Origin: Nematopogon swammerdamellus
Taxonomy: Eukaryota > Arthropoda > Insecta > Lepidoptera > Adelidae
Direction: 5' to 3'
Assembly (NCBI GenBank): GCA_946902875.1
Contig: OX336340.1
Location: 23,265,566 to 23,329,565, forward strand
Length of the DNA stretch: 64,000 nt
The position numbers and the translations under genes are program-made. Positions 39,440 through 50,164 of the stretch are shown one piece after another (the first letter of the stretch is position 1; each line of letters opens with the position of its first letter). The notes beneath the pieces were generated by a model, which worked only from the letters and a program-made list of their open reading frames with translations, was not told the origin of the DNA and ran no database searches.

Positions 39440-39990
39440 CGCTATGTATGTATGTATGTCATTTTCTTATGTCTATCACAAAAGGTTTAGAAAAGAAAGA
39501 GTCGACACAGAAAACAAAACCACATTTGATAGATGTCCCGCCCGAGTGCACCGCTGGGCTTTCACCTGTGTCGATGCACTAAGGTTAAAAAAAATTAAAT
39601 TAAAGTTTGTAAAATTACAAACATTTTTAGTCTATTTTCAAAACATAAAAGTAATTATAAAAAAAACATAAAATAAAGATAAAACAATGTAAAATATTAC
39701 CTTGCCGTTAGGGGTTTTCTGAACAACAAGAAGTTTATAAAACGATTCACACTGAATATTTCAAATTTCCCATGGTGTAAAATGCAATAAATCCTCTCGA
39801 AGCTGTAAACTTTTAATTGCTTCAGCTTAAAGCCCGTTAATTTGTCCACGGGAAGAGTCGTTAGGAGCGGTTATTTTTCACCAGTCATTGTGTGACCGCC
39901 CCCCTAGTTAGCGGTTTCTTGCGCAATTCGCTAAGTGAGATAGCTATTAACTTTACATAGGACATCTCTTTTAGAGATATTAATATTATT
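39440..39990. other. No recognised feature
   Basis: AT-rich; 39830-39960 has mixed composition and no copy elsewhere in the window. Confidence 0.45.
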
Positions 39991-39994
39991 TATA

Positions 39995-40305
39995 ACGTGT
40001 GGGGTTGGTACTTAAAAAGAATAGCCCACTGCATCTCTCCCCGTGCATGTCCTAAAAGGTGACTAAGGTATAAGGGCGAGATGCCGTGCTAAAGGGCGGC
40101 AGACTAGGCACCTCTCACCTTGTCGCGGTCCTTCCACCGACTCAGCAGTAGGTGGGTCTTCGTGCTTTACTTGCTGCTTGAGAATGTTCTGCTCATTGCT
40201 AAACGTAGAGTGGTCGGTTTTATGCTGTAACTTACCAGAGTTTTTGCAGCACAACTTCGATTACACTGCTTACTCCGATTCTCGGGATACAGCGTGTGGT
40301 ATGTG
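39995..40305 (+). mobile_element. Family C, fullest copy
   Basis: Runs from ACGTGTGGGGTTGGTACTT through GCATCTCTCCCCGTGCATG, CTAGGCACCTCTCACC, AGTAGGTGGGTCTTCGTGCT and TTGCAGCACAACTTCGATTA to CTCGGGATACAGCGTGTGG. About 310 bp, non-coding, with no pol III boxes seen. Other pieces in the window are aligned to this copy. Confidence 0.7.
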
Positions 40306-40349
40306 TACGTGTGTGTGTGTGCCAATTATCCTCTCTGTAATATTTTTTT

Positions 40350-40500
40350 TTAATTTTTAAAATTTTTTTTTATGGAAACTTACACGATTGACTACGTCAC
40401 CTACAACATCCATGATGTCAGCCCATAACACCCGGTGAACTTAGTGCCACGTCAGTGCTTCCCTTCGGTCGTGCCGGCTACACTGAACTGGACGGAATTA
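40350..40500 (-). mobile_element. SINE-A tail half
   Basis: T runs, CTTACACGATTGACTACGTC and the block ending CTACACTGAACTGGACGG. It follows the family C end after a GTGTGT tract. Confidence 0.85.
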
Positions 40501-40844
40501 TAAAATATTTTAACTGATTATACGGTTAAATAAGAGTATTGAGTTGAATTAATACAATATGCTCAGCCCTTCATACGAGGAAATAACGTACAGCCCAAAA
40601 CCATACCGAGATAATATTCCAGTCTTCTATTAGTGAGTCTCGACTCCCATCACAGAGATCGTAACCCACCGCGGCGGCCGCGCGAGGCGGGGAGCGCGGG
40701 CTATCCAACCAAACTCTTTGACTCGCTTATTAAAGTAATCGAACTATTGCTTCATAGCGGTTTAGCATAGGGTAAAATGTTTACTTCATGCTAGATCTGT
40801 GTTTCTGTCGGAACAATTTAATAAAAAAAAAATTTTAAGGTTTT
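40501..40844. other. No recognised feature
   Basis: Includes a short GC-rich patch at 40665-40705; otherwise AT-rich. Confidence 0.5.
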
Positions 40845-40847
40845 TTT

Positions 40848-41022
40848 TTTTTTTTTTTATGGAACCTGACACGGTTGGCTACATCACCTACAACATCCGT
40901 GATGTCAGCCCATAACACAGGGTGAACTAGGTGCCATGTCAGTGCTTCCCTTCATTTCATGTCGGCTACACTAAACTGGACGGAAAACACGAACTATTTA
41001 CATAGCCGTTTCGACCGACGCA
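40848..41022 (-). mobile_element. SINE-A tail half
   Basis: T run, CTGACACGGTTGGCTACATC through CATAGCCGTTTCGACCGACG. It stops before the CACCTAGTAAGG block. Confidence 0.88.
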
Positions 41023-41024
41023 CA

Positions 41025-42235
41025 CTATACGATCAGTATGGAGAAGGTTGGTCAAAAATGGAAAAACAATATTTTGAAATCCTATACAAAGTCAAGTTAA
41101 CTCGGTCGAGCAATAGTCGCTCGAATTTCCCCCACTCATTTCCGGGCCCGAAGCGCTTGCGTATCGTTTCCACAGATAGTCGAACTAGGTAGAGCAGCGC
41201 GAGTGCAAATGTGGCGCCGCGCGCATACGCAACTAATTATCTTAATAAAAGTGCAGTGAACTGACATCATAGACATCACACTTGAAGGTATTTATACTTT
41301 ACTACATTGATATAAAAAACCAAATCTTTTAAAAATTCAGTCATGTACCCATGAAAAAAATATTCCAAAGTTTATATAAAAAAAATACCAAAGTACATAT
41401 GTTCAACGAGAGTTTTAGTAGTGTGTTCCATCGAGTTCCATCAATTCAACTATCACACGTTATAGATATCCTCGTGGTCTTCTTGGATCGTTAATAATAT
41501 CAATGCGATTTTATGCGCTTTATACAGGGTTTGTGTTTTTCTGTTACAGGTACGCCCGTAGTTGCACGCGCCGCGGTTTCGTGCACTGGTGGCGGGATGT
41601 CTTATACACGATTACAACTATTTCATATATTTATGTCTAGTACCAAAACAAGCTGGATTTCCAAAACTAAGGATTTACGAGATACCTATTATATTAAAAA
41701 ATACTCAACATACACATGTGACCGATAAAAGTAGAACAATCTGATTAGGTAACATAGTTTATTACTTTTTATTTTATTGTTTGTTAATAATTATTAATAA
41801 TTTTACTTGTATTTGTTTGCATTAAACACTTTATAAACAAAATGATATTTTATTGAAGTATGTACATAAAAAAAAATGTAGGTACGTAATCGTAATACAT
41901 ATTTATTTTCTTCTCCCTTACCACAGGTAAATTGTATATAGGAGAGAAATAAATGTTTTACGACAATAAGGCTGACTTTTTATACCTACTTAATTAATTT
42001 TAAATTAACAACGAATTATTCAGTCATATTTCAAGCATTTATATAAATTTTAAGAATTAAAGGAAGAGAAACCGTATATACTGATGCAGAGGCTACGGGA
42101 GAGGCCTATACTTAGCAGCAAAGTGATCGATTAATTTTTATATAACTAATAAAGTAATATTAATATTAAATGATGACGAAAAACATATCATATGAATTAT
42201 GACCATGTTTTGAGCAAAAATCGTATAGTGTGCGA
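41025..42235. other. Unassigned AT-rich sequence
   Basis: No repeat shared with the window. At 41530-41550 a pyrimidine-rich TTTTTCTGTTACAG string looks like a splice acceptor ahead of a GC-richer stretch (41550-41610), but the downstream frame has no recognisable domain and I do not call an exon. Confidence 0.4.
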
Positions 42236-42237
42236 CG

Positions 42238-42446
42238 TTTCGTTCAGTGCGGTGGTACCAACCCGGCCGGGATAAACCCTACCACCTAGTAAGGTAAGAA
42301 GGGAAGGGACCTACAGTTTAACGTGGAATCCGAACCACGGTCAGCCTCCAACGGTCGAGCGGTCACCCATCCAATCACTGACCGCGCTCAGCGTTTCTTA
42401 ATAACAGTTGACTAACCAACCGCGCCACTGAGCTACCGAGGCTGAC
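42238..42446 (-). mobile_element. SINE-A with complete tRNA-like head
   Basis: On the minus strand it starts CAGCCTCGGTAGCTCAGTGG (A box), with GGTTCGGATTCC as the B-box region, and continues to GGTACCACCGCACTGAACG. The tail half is missing. Confidence 0.88.
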
Positions 42447-42454
42447 GAATTTTC

Positions 42455-42545
42455 TTATCCCTTAGTCGACTTTTACGACATGCGACGGGGAGAGATGCAG
42501 TGGGGCTATTCTTTTTAAGTACCGACCCCACACGGTACCTGCTTT
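42455..42545 (-). mobile_element. Family C 5' module
   Basis: CCCTTAGTCGACTTTTACGA through GGCTATTCTTTTTAAGTACC and CCCCACACGGTACC. It lies immediately outside the SINE-A head, in the same orientation, so here module C and the tRNA-like head coexist. 42546-43000 is unassigned. Confidence 0.7.
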
Positions 42546-43009
42546 ACGTACGGTACCCAAGGTAATATTAAAACTTTTATTTGAAGCATTTTTAAAAAAT
42601 AAGATAAATAGAATTTAAGATAAATAATTTTAATATTATTTAATTACATGATTACAAACATAGCAAAGAACCATCCCGATTAAACCAGCTTTCTAATAAA
42701 AAACCGCATCCAAATCGGTCCATAGGTGGAAGGCGGCCGAGTGACTCTATCACCTGACACCTGGTTTGCTGGGATTGGTTGAGCGGTTCGTGAGATAGTG
42801 GTATGCCGAAAGTACATTAACAATGACGGTCGATTTTTGCAAATGGCACGGGTAAGACCACAGAACAACGATCGGGCCACACCGCCCGCGTTCGGCGACA
42901 AGCCGTACGACACCTGAAAGCCTTTGTCGTGCCTGCTGTTCCTTCACTCCTACTCCTTCGCCCGGAGCGAACCAATAGAAGCCGATATTCGTTTGGTCGG
43001 TTAAGTAAC

Positions 43010-43082
43010 TTGTTAGCTCAGTGGTAAGCGTGTAGGGTTTGCATTTTTTGGACCATGGGTTCGAATCCCACAAAATCTTTTT
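43010..43082 (+). repeat. tRNA-derived sequence
   Basis: TTAGCTCAGTGGTAAGC is a good A box and D arm. GGGTTCGAATCCCA is a perfect B box and T arm. T runs downstream could stop pol III. The acceptor and anticodon stems do not pair, so it is not a functional tRNA gene; a SINE head or tRNA pseudogene is more likely. Confidence 0.6.
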
Positions 43083-43465
43083 GTTTTTTTTTTCTTTTTT
43101 AAGCAATGTTAGGGTGTTTAAATTTTATTAGGGTGTTTAGTTTTTTTTATAACCACCTAAAAGCACGCGACGCATCTTCTATATATTAACCCTAGTTATT
43201 TTTTTTTTTAAACCACCAAAACATCATTTATCACTTCAAGGAGTGGTTCCGCAGGATCGCAGGAACAGCAGGCACGAAAATGGCTTTCAGCTGGCGCACC
43301 GGGCGACAAGACCGGACTTTTTTGCTCTGTGGGTAAGACATTACATATGGATTCCATGTAAAAAATACTTTTTTCAAACGTTACATTACAAATAAAAAAA
43401 ACCCCGAACCTTAAAGAGTCAAAAATAATTTCCATTTGCTGGAAGGAAGTCGGAGGAATTTATTA

Positions 43466-43762
43466 TAATTTTTTTTTATTGACAGCGCGACATATGGCGC
43501 CGAGCCACCCATAAGGTGTCTAACGACGCCCATGGACATTCGGTCGTATGCGGGGATTGCGAATGCCATGCCGGCCTGACAGGTGTCCATTCACGAATTG
43601 AAGAACCCGAGACTGTACTTGGGGGGAAATATATGGGCAGGGAGAGCGTTCCAGAGTTTACCGGTTCTGTAGAGGAAAGATCTGCAGAATCGATTGGTAC
43701 GCATCCGCGGTAAGTCCAGCGTGTAGGGATGCAATCCCTGCCCAGTGCGCCGAAATGTAAAG
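43466..43762 (-). pseudogene. Jockey/CR1-like LINE 3' end
   Basis: On the minus strand it runs from CGCACTGGGCAGGGATTGCA through GGTAAACTCTGGAACGCTCT to the tail ending GCCATATGTCGCGCTGTCAA. It is the counterpart of 3.54-3.79 kb, with the stretch CTTTCCTCTACAGAACCGG. Coding potential is broken. Confidence 0.8.
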
Positions 43763-44205
43763 AAATAAAGTAAATAAAATATAAGTAAATAAATAAGCTA
43801 AGTAAGTAAAATATAAAAACTCAGAGCTGCGCGGGAATTTACTTAGCGGTAATTATTTTTGACTTTTTAAGGGTCGGGGGTTTTTTAAATTTGTAATTTT
43901 CCATATTGTAAACAGGCGTGCTGCACAGTGTGCACAGTACATAAAGTAGACAAGCTATGTATTATAATGCGCACTGCTCTCCGCTCGTCTAGTGTTTAAT
44001 TGGAAAGCTTAGCTTGCTCGGGGGGGGATTATGCGCAGTAAGTGCCTACTTGAAATTAGTTTCTGAATAAGACATTCTGTGGAGTAGAGGTTGCCATCGT
44101 GTTTGTGCAAGCTACTCGCACGTGTAAGCCATGCTCGGGGAGAATACAATGAAGCACCGAATCCCTTTAAGTATATTTATTTCATGGAAATAATTTTTAT
44201 TATTT
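43763..44205. other. No recognised feature
   Basis: AT-rich to mixed; a (TAAG/TAAA)n-like stretch at 43760-43820. Confidence 0.5.
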
Positions 44206-44207
44206 AA

Positions 44208-44350
44208 TAGCTTTTGCTTGCGGCTTCGCTCGCGTGAAATTCGTATTTAATAAGAAGAAAGTAAGTTAGCCCGCTACCTACCGTACTTTTATTTCGGCGC
44301 GTGGAACAATTTGGTTTGTATGAGAGCCACATCTTAGCGTAACCGGAACT
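44208..44350 (+). mobile_element. Family I, 5' part
   Basis: TAGCTTTTGCTTGCGGCTTC to ATCTTAGCGTAACCGGAACT; interrupted at about 44350 by family J. Confidence 0.78.
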
Positions 44351-44367
44351 TAATTTTATTAAATAAC

Positions 44368-44580
44368 AAGCTGTGCCCGCGGCTCCGCCCGCTCTCATAT
44401 TTCACTTCACTGCTAACCTCATAAGCTATTTAGCGTGATAGTAAGTAGCCTATAATTGATGGGAAGAATCAAGCTATCCGTAGAATTTTGTTTTATTAAA
44501 ATCGGTTCAGTGGTTCTCGAGTTATAAGCGGACAGACAGACAGACAGAAAACAGACGTTGGATTTTATTATAGGTAAGGA
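44368..44580 (+). mobile_element. Family J element
   Basis: AGCTGTGCCCGCGGCTCCGC, TAGTAAGTAGCCTATAATTG, GGTTCTCGAGTTATAAGCGG, (GACA)n and CAGACGTTGGATTTTATTAT. Confidence 0.85.
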
Positions 44581-44585
44581 AGGAC

Positions 44586-44772
44586 TAGCAGTGTCCGCGG
44601 CTCCGCCCGCTCTCATATTTGACTTCTCATAAATTGATGGGAAGAACCAAGCTATCCGTAGAAGCAAACTGCATTAAAATCAGTTCAGTGGTTCTCGAGT
44701 TATAAGCGGACAGACAGACATACATACAGACAGAAAGCAGACGTTGGATTTTATTAAAGGTAAGGAAGGATA
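44586..44772 (+). mobile_element. Family J element, second and tandem
   Basis: CTAGCAGTGTCCGCGGCTCC to CAGACGTTGGATTTTATTAA; a deletion removes the GCTAACCTCATAAGC..AGTAGCC region. It follows the previous copy after six bases. Confidence 0.85.
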
Positions 44773-44852
44773 AGTATAATTTAAATATTCTACATATTTA
44801 TAACTTGCTACAATTCGTTGATCGATGGTTACGTCCGGCGTGCTTACAGTGC

Positions 44853-45358
44853 ATTTTTTTATGTAATCCGTTATGGGTGGCTGAGTCAGAGGGGTCAAAG
44901 CACATGCTCCGACCAGCCAATATCACTTCCGAGAAGGTAGGTGCCATATCGGAGACTTCCCATGGGACTGCTGGCTATACTGGACTAGAGGAGAACACAG
45001 CCTAGGCTGCTATGCGGCCGTTCCTTCCACACTGCACTACCAAGCTGCACTACCGGTAGTGCTGTTTGGAATTTTTTGTCCCGTTTGCACTACTGCACTA
45101 CCAGCTGCGAAACCGGTAGTGTCGTATGGAATTATTTCTTCCCTTTTGCACTACTGAGTAGTAGTGCACAATGGAATTATAAAGAGCCTTACTTTTTCTT
45201 TCTCAACTGCACTACTACCGGTTTAACAGCTGGTAGTGCAGTAGTGCAGATGGGACAAAAAATTCCAAACAGTACTACCGTTAGTGCAGCTTGGTAGTGC
45301 AGTGTGGACGGAACGCTATGCGGCCATATTACATCCAGTACGGTGCGGTGGTACCAAC
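44853..45358 (-). mobile_element. SINE-B interrupted by a MITE
   Basis: The tail half (T run, GTAATCCGTTATGGGTGGCT to GCTGCTATGCGGCC at 45019) is separated from GCTATGCGGCCATATTACAT (45315 onward) by a 295-bp insertion. Confidence 0.85.
45020..45314. mobile_element. 295-bp MITE with long inverted repeats and 11-bp duplication
   Basis: Arms of about 120 bp are inverted copies: GTTCCTTCCACACTGCACTA at the left and TAGTGCAGTGTGGACGGAAC at the right. They are rich in GCACTACC and GGTAGTGC. GCTATGCGGCC stands on both sides (45009-45019 and 45315-45325). An 11-bp duplication would suit a Mutator-like element better than hAT, but the assignment is open. Confidence 0.88.
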
Positions 45359-45359
45359 T

Positions 45360-45775
45360 GTCACGTTGTGCCTATTGCTTTACGGTCTAACAGCCAACAA
45401 AAATAATTAATTAACATTTTCAAGTAGACACCTTATTAGTTTAATTATTTTCCTACAGCCTCTATTTCTGTGATGATGTGATGCGTAAGCTTTTGTTTTC
45501 GTAAAATGTTTTTCCTACTAACGCCAACATTTTCACAAAAGGCCAAAACTCTTGGACATGAAACGGGCCTTGTAACTAAGACTTGCTTGAGATTAACAAT
45601 TATTGTGAAGTGAAAACTTTTAATTAGGCGGGTAACGGGGGTTTGTCGGGACGATGTTCGCAAGTTCGCCGATATTGCAACATTATACTTGTACAATAAT
45701 TATTACGTACGAGCTTTAATAACTTTCTTTGGCAAGGAAGGAGGCAAGTTTTCATAGTACACGTTCCCAGACAGC
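45360..45775. other. No recognised feature
   Basis: One 84-codon frame on the minus strand has no recognisable domain. Confidence 0.45.
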
Positions 45776-45777
45776 AG

Positions 45778-45895
45778 GTCTATTCTTGTAAATTCTGACA
45801 GCGGAATCAGCGCTGATGTGGCGCTGAGAGCCGCTTTGGTAAGTGGCTCTCAGCGCCACAACAGCGCTGATTCCGCCGAATTTACAAGAATAGAC
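45778..45895. repeat. 118-bp hairpin
   Basis: Left arm 45778-45832 and right arm 45845-45895 are complementary (TCAGCGCTGATGTGGCGCTG against CAGCGCCACAACAGCGCTGA) apart from a 4-nt bulge and a few mismatches. The loop is 12 nt. Probably a small foldback MITE. 45896-46380 is unassigned. Confidence 0.9.
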
Positions 45896-46480
45896 GTGCT
45901 GGTGTGTGAACTTCGGCTGATGTTTTATAACCTGCTCGCGTGCTCGCGGCACTGCTCGCGTTAAAGTTTGTCTCTGGATTTGATCACTTCAGACACATGC
46001 ATATATGTATGTATGGCCCTGTGTATAGCAGCGTGATCATATAATTATAATGCCATCAGCAGATATCTCAGACTGATTGCTGCAATTTTTTTAACTTTTG
46101 TACGGAAATTTCATTTTAAAGTGTTGAGTCGTTTTCGAATTATAAGAGAAAAGACAGACTGACGATTTATTTTATTATAAAATTACATTATATACAAACA
46201 TACATATTATGTACAATTACACATATACATGAATATGTATGGTATGTAGATAAAGGGAATACCATCAATTGGTATATCTACTATTTTATTCAATGGTCTG
46301 GCCAAAATATTATTGATGTGGTAATGTCCATTTTTTTTAGGATTTTAATATTTTTAAAAGTAATATACTTTATTTCCAAAGAGTTTGTATAGGAGCGCAG
46401 CGACCTGTACAGACATGCTGATGCCCTGCATCAGGCAGGAAGTATCCAGCACGGGTATCCCCCGAAATCTCCGCAAGACG

Positions 46481-46886
46481 GCGGCGCCCTATCGAGTGGT
46501 TTGGGCATCGGCTTCTCATGCGGGAGGTCCGAGGTTCGAATCCGGTCGGCGTGTACCAATGAGTTTTTTCTGACGAAAAAATTTACGTGCATTCCTACAC
46601 CTGCTGCTTCACCGTTCGGAACCGGTGTAAAACTGTAGGTCCCTTCCCTTGCCCTTTACTAGGTGGTAGGCTCAAATTGTAGCCGACTGGGTTGCTACCA
46701 CCGTACTGGATGTAAGATGGCCGCATAGCAACCTCGGTTGTGTTCTCCTCTAGTCCAGAATAGCCAGCAATCCAGGGAAGTCTCCGGTATCGCACCTACC
46801 TTCTCGGAGGTGAAATTGGCTGGTCGGAGCATGCGCTTTGGCCCCTCCGACTCAGCCATCCATACCGGATTAAAAAAAAAAAAAAA
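46481..46886 (+). mobile_element. SINE-B, full length with A tail
   Basis: The head contains GAGTGGTTTGGGCATCGG and the B box GGTTCGAATCC at 46533-46543. The middle contains GTAGGTCCCTTCCCTTGCCC and TTTACTAGGTGGTAGG, shared with SINE-A, then CCGACTGGGTTG and the unique 3' half ending CATACCGGATT and about 14 A. It is the best copy for defining the family. Confidence 0.92.
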
Positions 46887-46954
46887 CATTTTTATAATTC
46901 CTAGAGAAAATATTGAAATACATACACACATGCCGCACACGCTGAATCTTGTCT

Positions 46955-47000
46955 ATCGTGGTAATCAGAGTAATTGGTGTTGCGCTGCAAGAACTTCATA
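46955..47000 (-). mobile_element. Family C fragment
   Basis: GTAATCAGAGTAATTGG and GTTGCGCTGCAAGAACTTC match the complement of the CTTGCAGCACAAC..GATTACTCTG block. 47001-47229 is unassigned. Confidence 0.5.
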
Positions 47001-47229
47001 CTAATTCCACTTACACACACTTCTTTTTGGACTATCTCCATCCTATGACACGAGCCGAAAAGAATGTCGATCAAACGAACTGTTTACGTCGTCGTCTTGT
47101 ATCTTTGAAATGTGATCTAAGGACCTACTCACGCCGAGTGGACTGTAAACCATTTTATTGGTTCATCAAAGCTTTATCTCTTTCATGCTGGACTCGGAGG
47201 AATGTCCCGTGTCGAGCTTCTATTTATTA

Positions 47230-47627
47230 CGATTCCGTATCCGGTGCGGGACCCTATTACTAAGCCTACGCCGCCGTATGTCTGTCTGTCTGTCCGTCCG
47301 TCCGTCCATCTGTCCGAGGGCTGTATCTCTTGAAACGTAATAGGTAGCCCGTTGAAATTTTCACAGATTATGTGTTAATATGGCCGATATAATAACAAAT
47401 AATAAAAATTTGAAAAGTAAAAAATTGGAACCCCATAGAAGAAACCAAAAAGTGTGTGCGCGCGCGCCATCCACCGAATAGAGTATGAAGCATTTTAACT
47501 AATCATGAATTTGAAATAATATAAAGTATTTCATAACGCGCCATAGATGGCGCGAGTGGCGCTAACCATGACATGGCGATACGGAACCCTCGGTGCCCGA
47601 GTTCGACTCGCACTTGGCCGGTTTTTA
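47230..47627 (-). mobile_element. Family D element, full length
   Basis: GATTCCGTATCCGGTGCGGG, (GTCT)n, GGGCTGTATCTCTTGAAACG and the final GAGTTCGACTCGCACTTGGC and CGGTTTTT. A further CCGTAGCCAGTGACGCTGG and (GTCT)n piece to 47700 may belong to a second, related copy. Confidence 0.88.
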
Positions 47628-47734
47628 CGATTCCGTAGCCAGTGACGCTGGTAGGACCCGCATAAAATCGGTAAAGTGTCTGTCTGTCTGTCACAGCCTG
47701 TAGCTCCTAAACGGCTTATTTTTTATTTTTATTG

Positions 47735-48145
47735 ATTTTTTATTGACAGCGCGACATATGGCGCTGCGACACCCATAAGGTGTCTAACGACGCCCATGGA
47801 CATTCAGTCGTATACGGGGTTTGCGAATGCCATACCGGCCGGACAGGTGCCCATTCACGCCCCTCTTGAAAGACCCGAGACTTTATTTGGGGGGAAATAT
47901 ATGGGCAGGGAGAGCGTTCCAGAGTTTACCGGTTCTGTAGTCTGCAGAACCGATTGGTACGCATCCGCGGTAAGTGCAGCGTGTAGGGATGCAATCACTG
48001 CCCAGTGCGCGTGGTGCGGAGATGGAAAGGGGACGGCGGGATCGCATTAAACAGCTCCTCCGAGCGCTCCCCATGGAATAAGCGATAGAACACACTTAGG
48101 GAGCCGACATCCTTAAGGTGTTGCAGTGGTTCTAGATCTAGATAT
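47735..48145 (-). pseudogene. Jockey/CR1-like LINE C-terminus and 3' end
   Basis: The minus-strand frame from about 48145 reads DLEPLQHLKDVGSLSVFYRL, FHGERSEELFNAIPPSPFHL and RTTRTGQ, then a stop at 47995. Other frames continue with LHPYTLHLPRMRTNRF and the 3' UTR shared with 43.5 kb. It preserves the region where the 3.4-kb copy has shifted frame. 48146-48590 is unassigned. Confidence 0.82.
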
Positions 48146-48599
48146 GCGATCTTCATGAAATTAGGAATGTGTATATAGATTTTCTGGGGGCAACATAATT
48201 TAATTTCCCTGTCCCTGTTCGTGTGTATAGTGAACATTCTAATTAATTAACAAAAACAGTCTTAGGTTCACAAAATCTGAAAAAGGAACCGCACATACAT
48301 TTTTAACCCCACAGGAGGAGGCCGAAAGACGCAAGCCTGAATGGTAACTTCGCCCTAATCTGAGATAAGTGTCGGTGTCTCTTACTTAATTAATGTAATG
48401 AAATTTGCTAAATTTGAGCGAAAATTAGTCCGCCCTTAACTCGGCTTAATATAAGGAAAACTTTTCGAAGAAATAGGTGGCGTGAATCTCGGCCGCCGGG
48501 TGCATGTAAAACATGGAATAGGCTTAGAAAAAAAAAATTTAAATGAACTGTTTATTTTTTGCAATATTTTATTTAGTTGAACATGCTGTAGTTTTTTTT

Positions 48600-48900
48600 A
48601 TTTTTTTAATGCTTGATTTTCGTATATTTCCTTTAACCATTTATTTTCATCAAATATAAAAAATAAATACTAATAACTAAATAATTAAAACCTAACTAAC
48701 AAATGTATAACATTGATAAAATTAACCTAATAAATAAATAAAAAAAACTAAATACTAACATTTAAGATTACTGTAAGTAAAAAACTTCGTCCAATTCCTC
48801 CGACTCCGCCACAGTACCCAATACGCTGGCTGCGTTGCCCCTTTGAATGGCTAGGCCTATTTGCTGAAAAAAGAAAGACTTGGCGCGTCGGTCACCAGAC
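48600..48900 (-). pseudogene. Endonuclease-like ORF C-terminus (AIQRGNAAS type) with 3' UTR
   Basis: The minus strand reads SGDRRAKSFFFQQIGLAIQ, RGNAASVLGTVAESEELDEV and FYLQ, then TAA at 48768-48770; a TAG precedes the first serine. The AT-rich 3' UTR (48600-48767) has AATAACTAAATAATTAAAAC and CTAACTAACAAA in common with the UTR next to the FB-internal copies. This independent copy shows that the module belongs to its own element and not only to FB. Confidence 0.65.
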
Positions 48901-48904
48901 TATA

Positions 48905-50160
48905 GTTGCTATAGTTAGATTACATATATGTTTTTTCTCTAATCTTACAATACAATTATTGAACAACAATATATTCAAACAATGTGAAATGTTGCACACA
49001 TATTGTTCTGAAGTTATATTTCCGGAAGCCAAATCTAAAAATCTATTAAACATAAAAAAATGGATTACAACTTTTCCGAGGATTGAAAAAGGAACATAAA
49101 TTACACAGTCCAAACATATTTACAGTTAATGAAAATACAAGATATACTTACCAAACATGCTAATGATAAACTAAAACTAAAATAAATTAAAAGTACGCCT
49201 ACAGGAAGAACATGTGCAGTTCGACATGAGATCGACCGTCGCTCCAGCGCAGCGCGCCCAGGTCGCTGGCTCTCTGTATCTGAGGCTAATTCGCCGAACG
49301 AAATTTAGAACATTTCGGATTGTTTATTTAAAATAAATGTACTTAATGTATTATTTTTAAATAAATTGTACTCCGTTTAAAAACAATCGTCTTTGACCCT
49401 GTTACATACATTTACAAAAGGATTTTCAATTAGAGCGAACAAACATTTGCTAACAACCTTTTTGTCTTCTATATATCTATAATCTCTATATAAATACATA
49501 TATATCGAAATAAAAATAATATACTGGCAAGTAATATACTAAACACACACTGTCTGCCTGGCTAGAGCCTCTTCCACACCAATATAGCCCTACGCTGCTG
49601 GGTCGGCGCGGCGCGCGGCACATAGACCTCTATTCAAAAGGCATCTCCTGAGAAATCAGACGTCGGATGTTCGACGACGTATTCAGAGACGCTTACCTAC
49701 CCCCCTCACCCCCGCCCTCCGCCAGCTTACTCTACCCCTCTCGAATTCAGACGCCTCGGATAGCGCATGTTGTAGATAGGTATGTGTATTGTCAAGGTGT
49801 AATACAGCGGCGGTCGAATCGGGTAGAATGAGATTTTTTGGAAATCTATAATAGTTTTGAAGATACGGTAAGACACAAAAAAGAGTTTTACAGCTTAGGC
49901 AAAAATGTGATATATATAATGGATGTATCAACTATGCATACAAGGAAACAAAAATAAAAATAATTAGAATTAAATTAACCTTTCAATTAACCTTTCCCGA
50001 TTAAATTGTAATAACGATTTCTATAGCATATAGATACATTGTATCCAAATTGATGCTCGTTGAAATAAATATATTTGACTATTGACTATAACCTAATGAA
50101 GAATATATTAAAATATTCTAAAACTAATTAAGTATAAGGTGGAAAGAAGGACGAAATGGG
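48905..50160. other. Unassigned AT-rich sequence
   Basis: No shared repeat or supported gene. Two GC-richer patches lie at 49200-49275 and 49560-49760. Confidence 0.5.
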
Positions 50161-50164
50161 ATGT

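Noticed and set aside
41513..41744. Exon after a TTTTTCTGTTACAG acceptor-like string
   Set aside because: The frame soon becomes AT-rich, without a donor or recognisable domain.
43010..43082. Functional tRNA gene
   Set aside because: A and B boxes are good, but acceptor and anticodon stems do not pair.
45076..45297. 73-codon frame rich in Thr and Ser
   Set aside because: Lies entirely within the inverted-repeat MITE and reads through its GCACTACC iterations.
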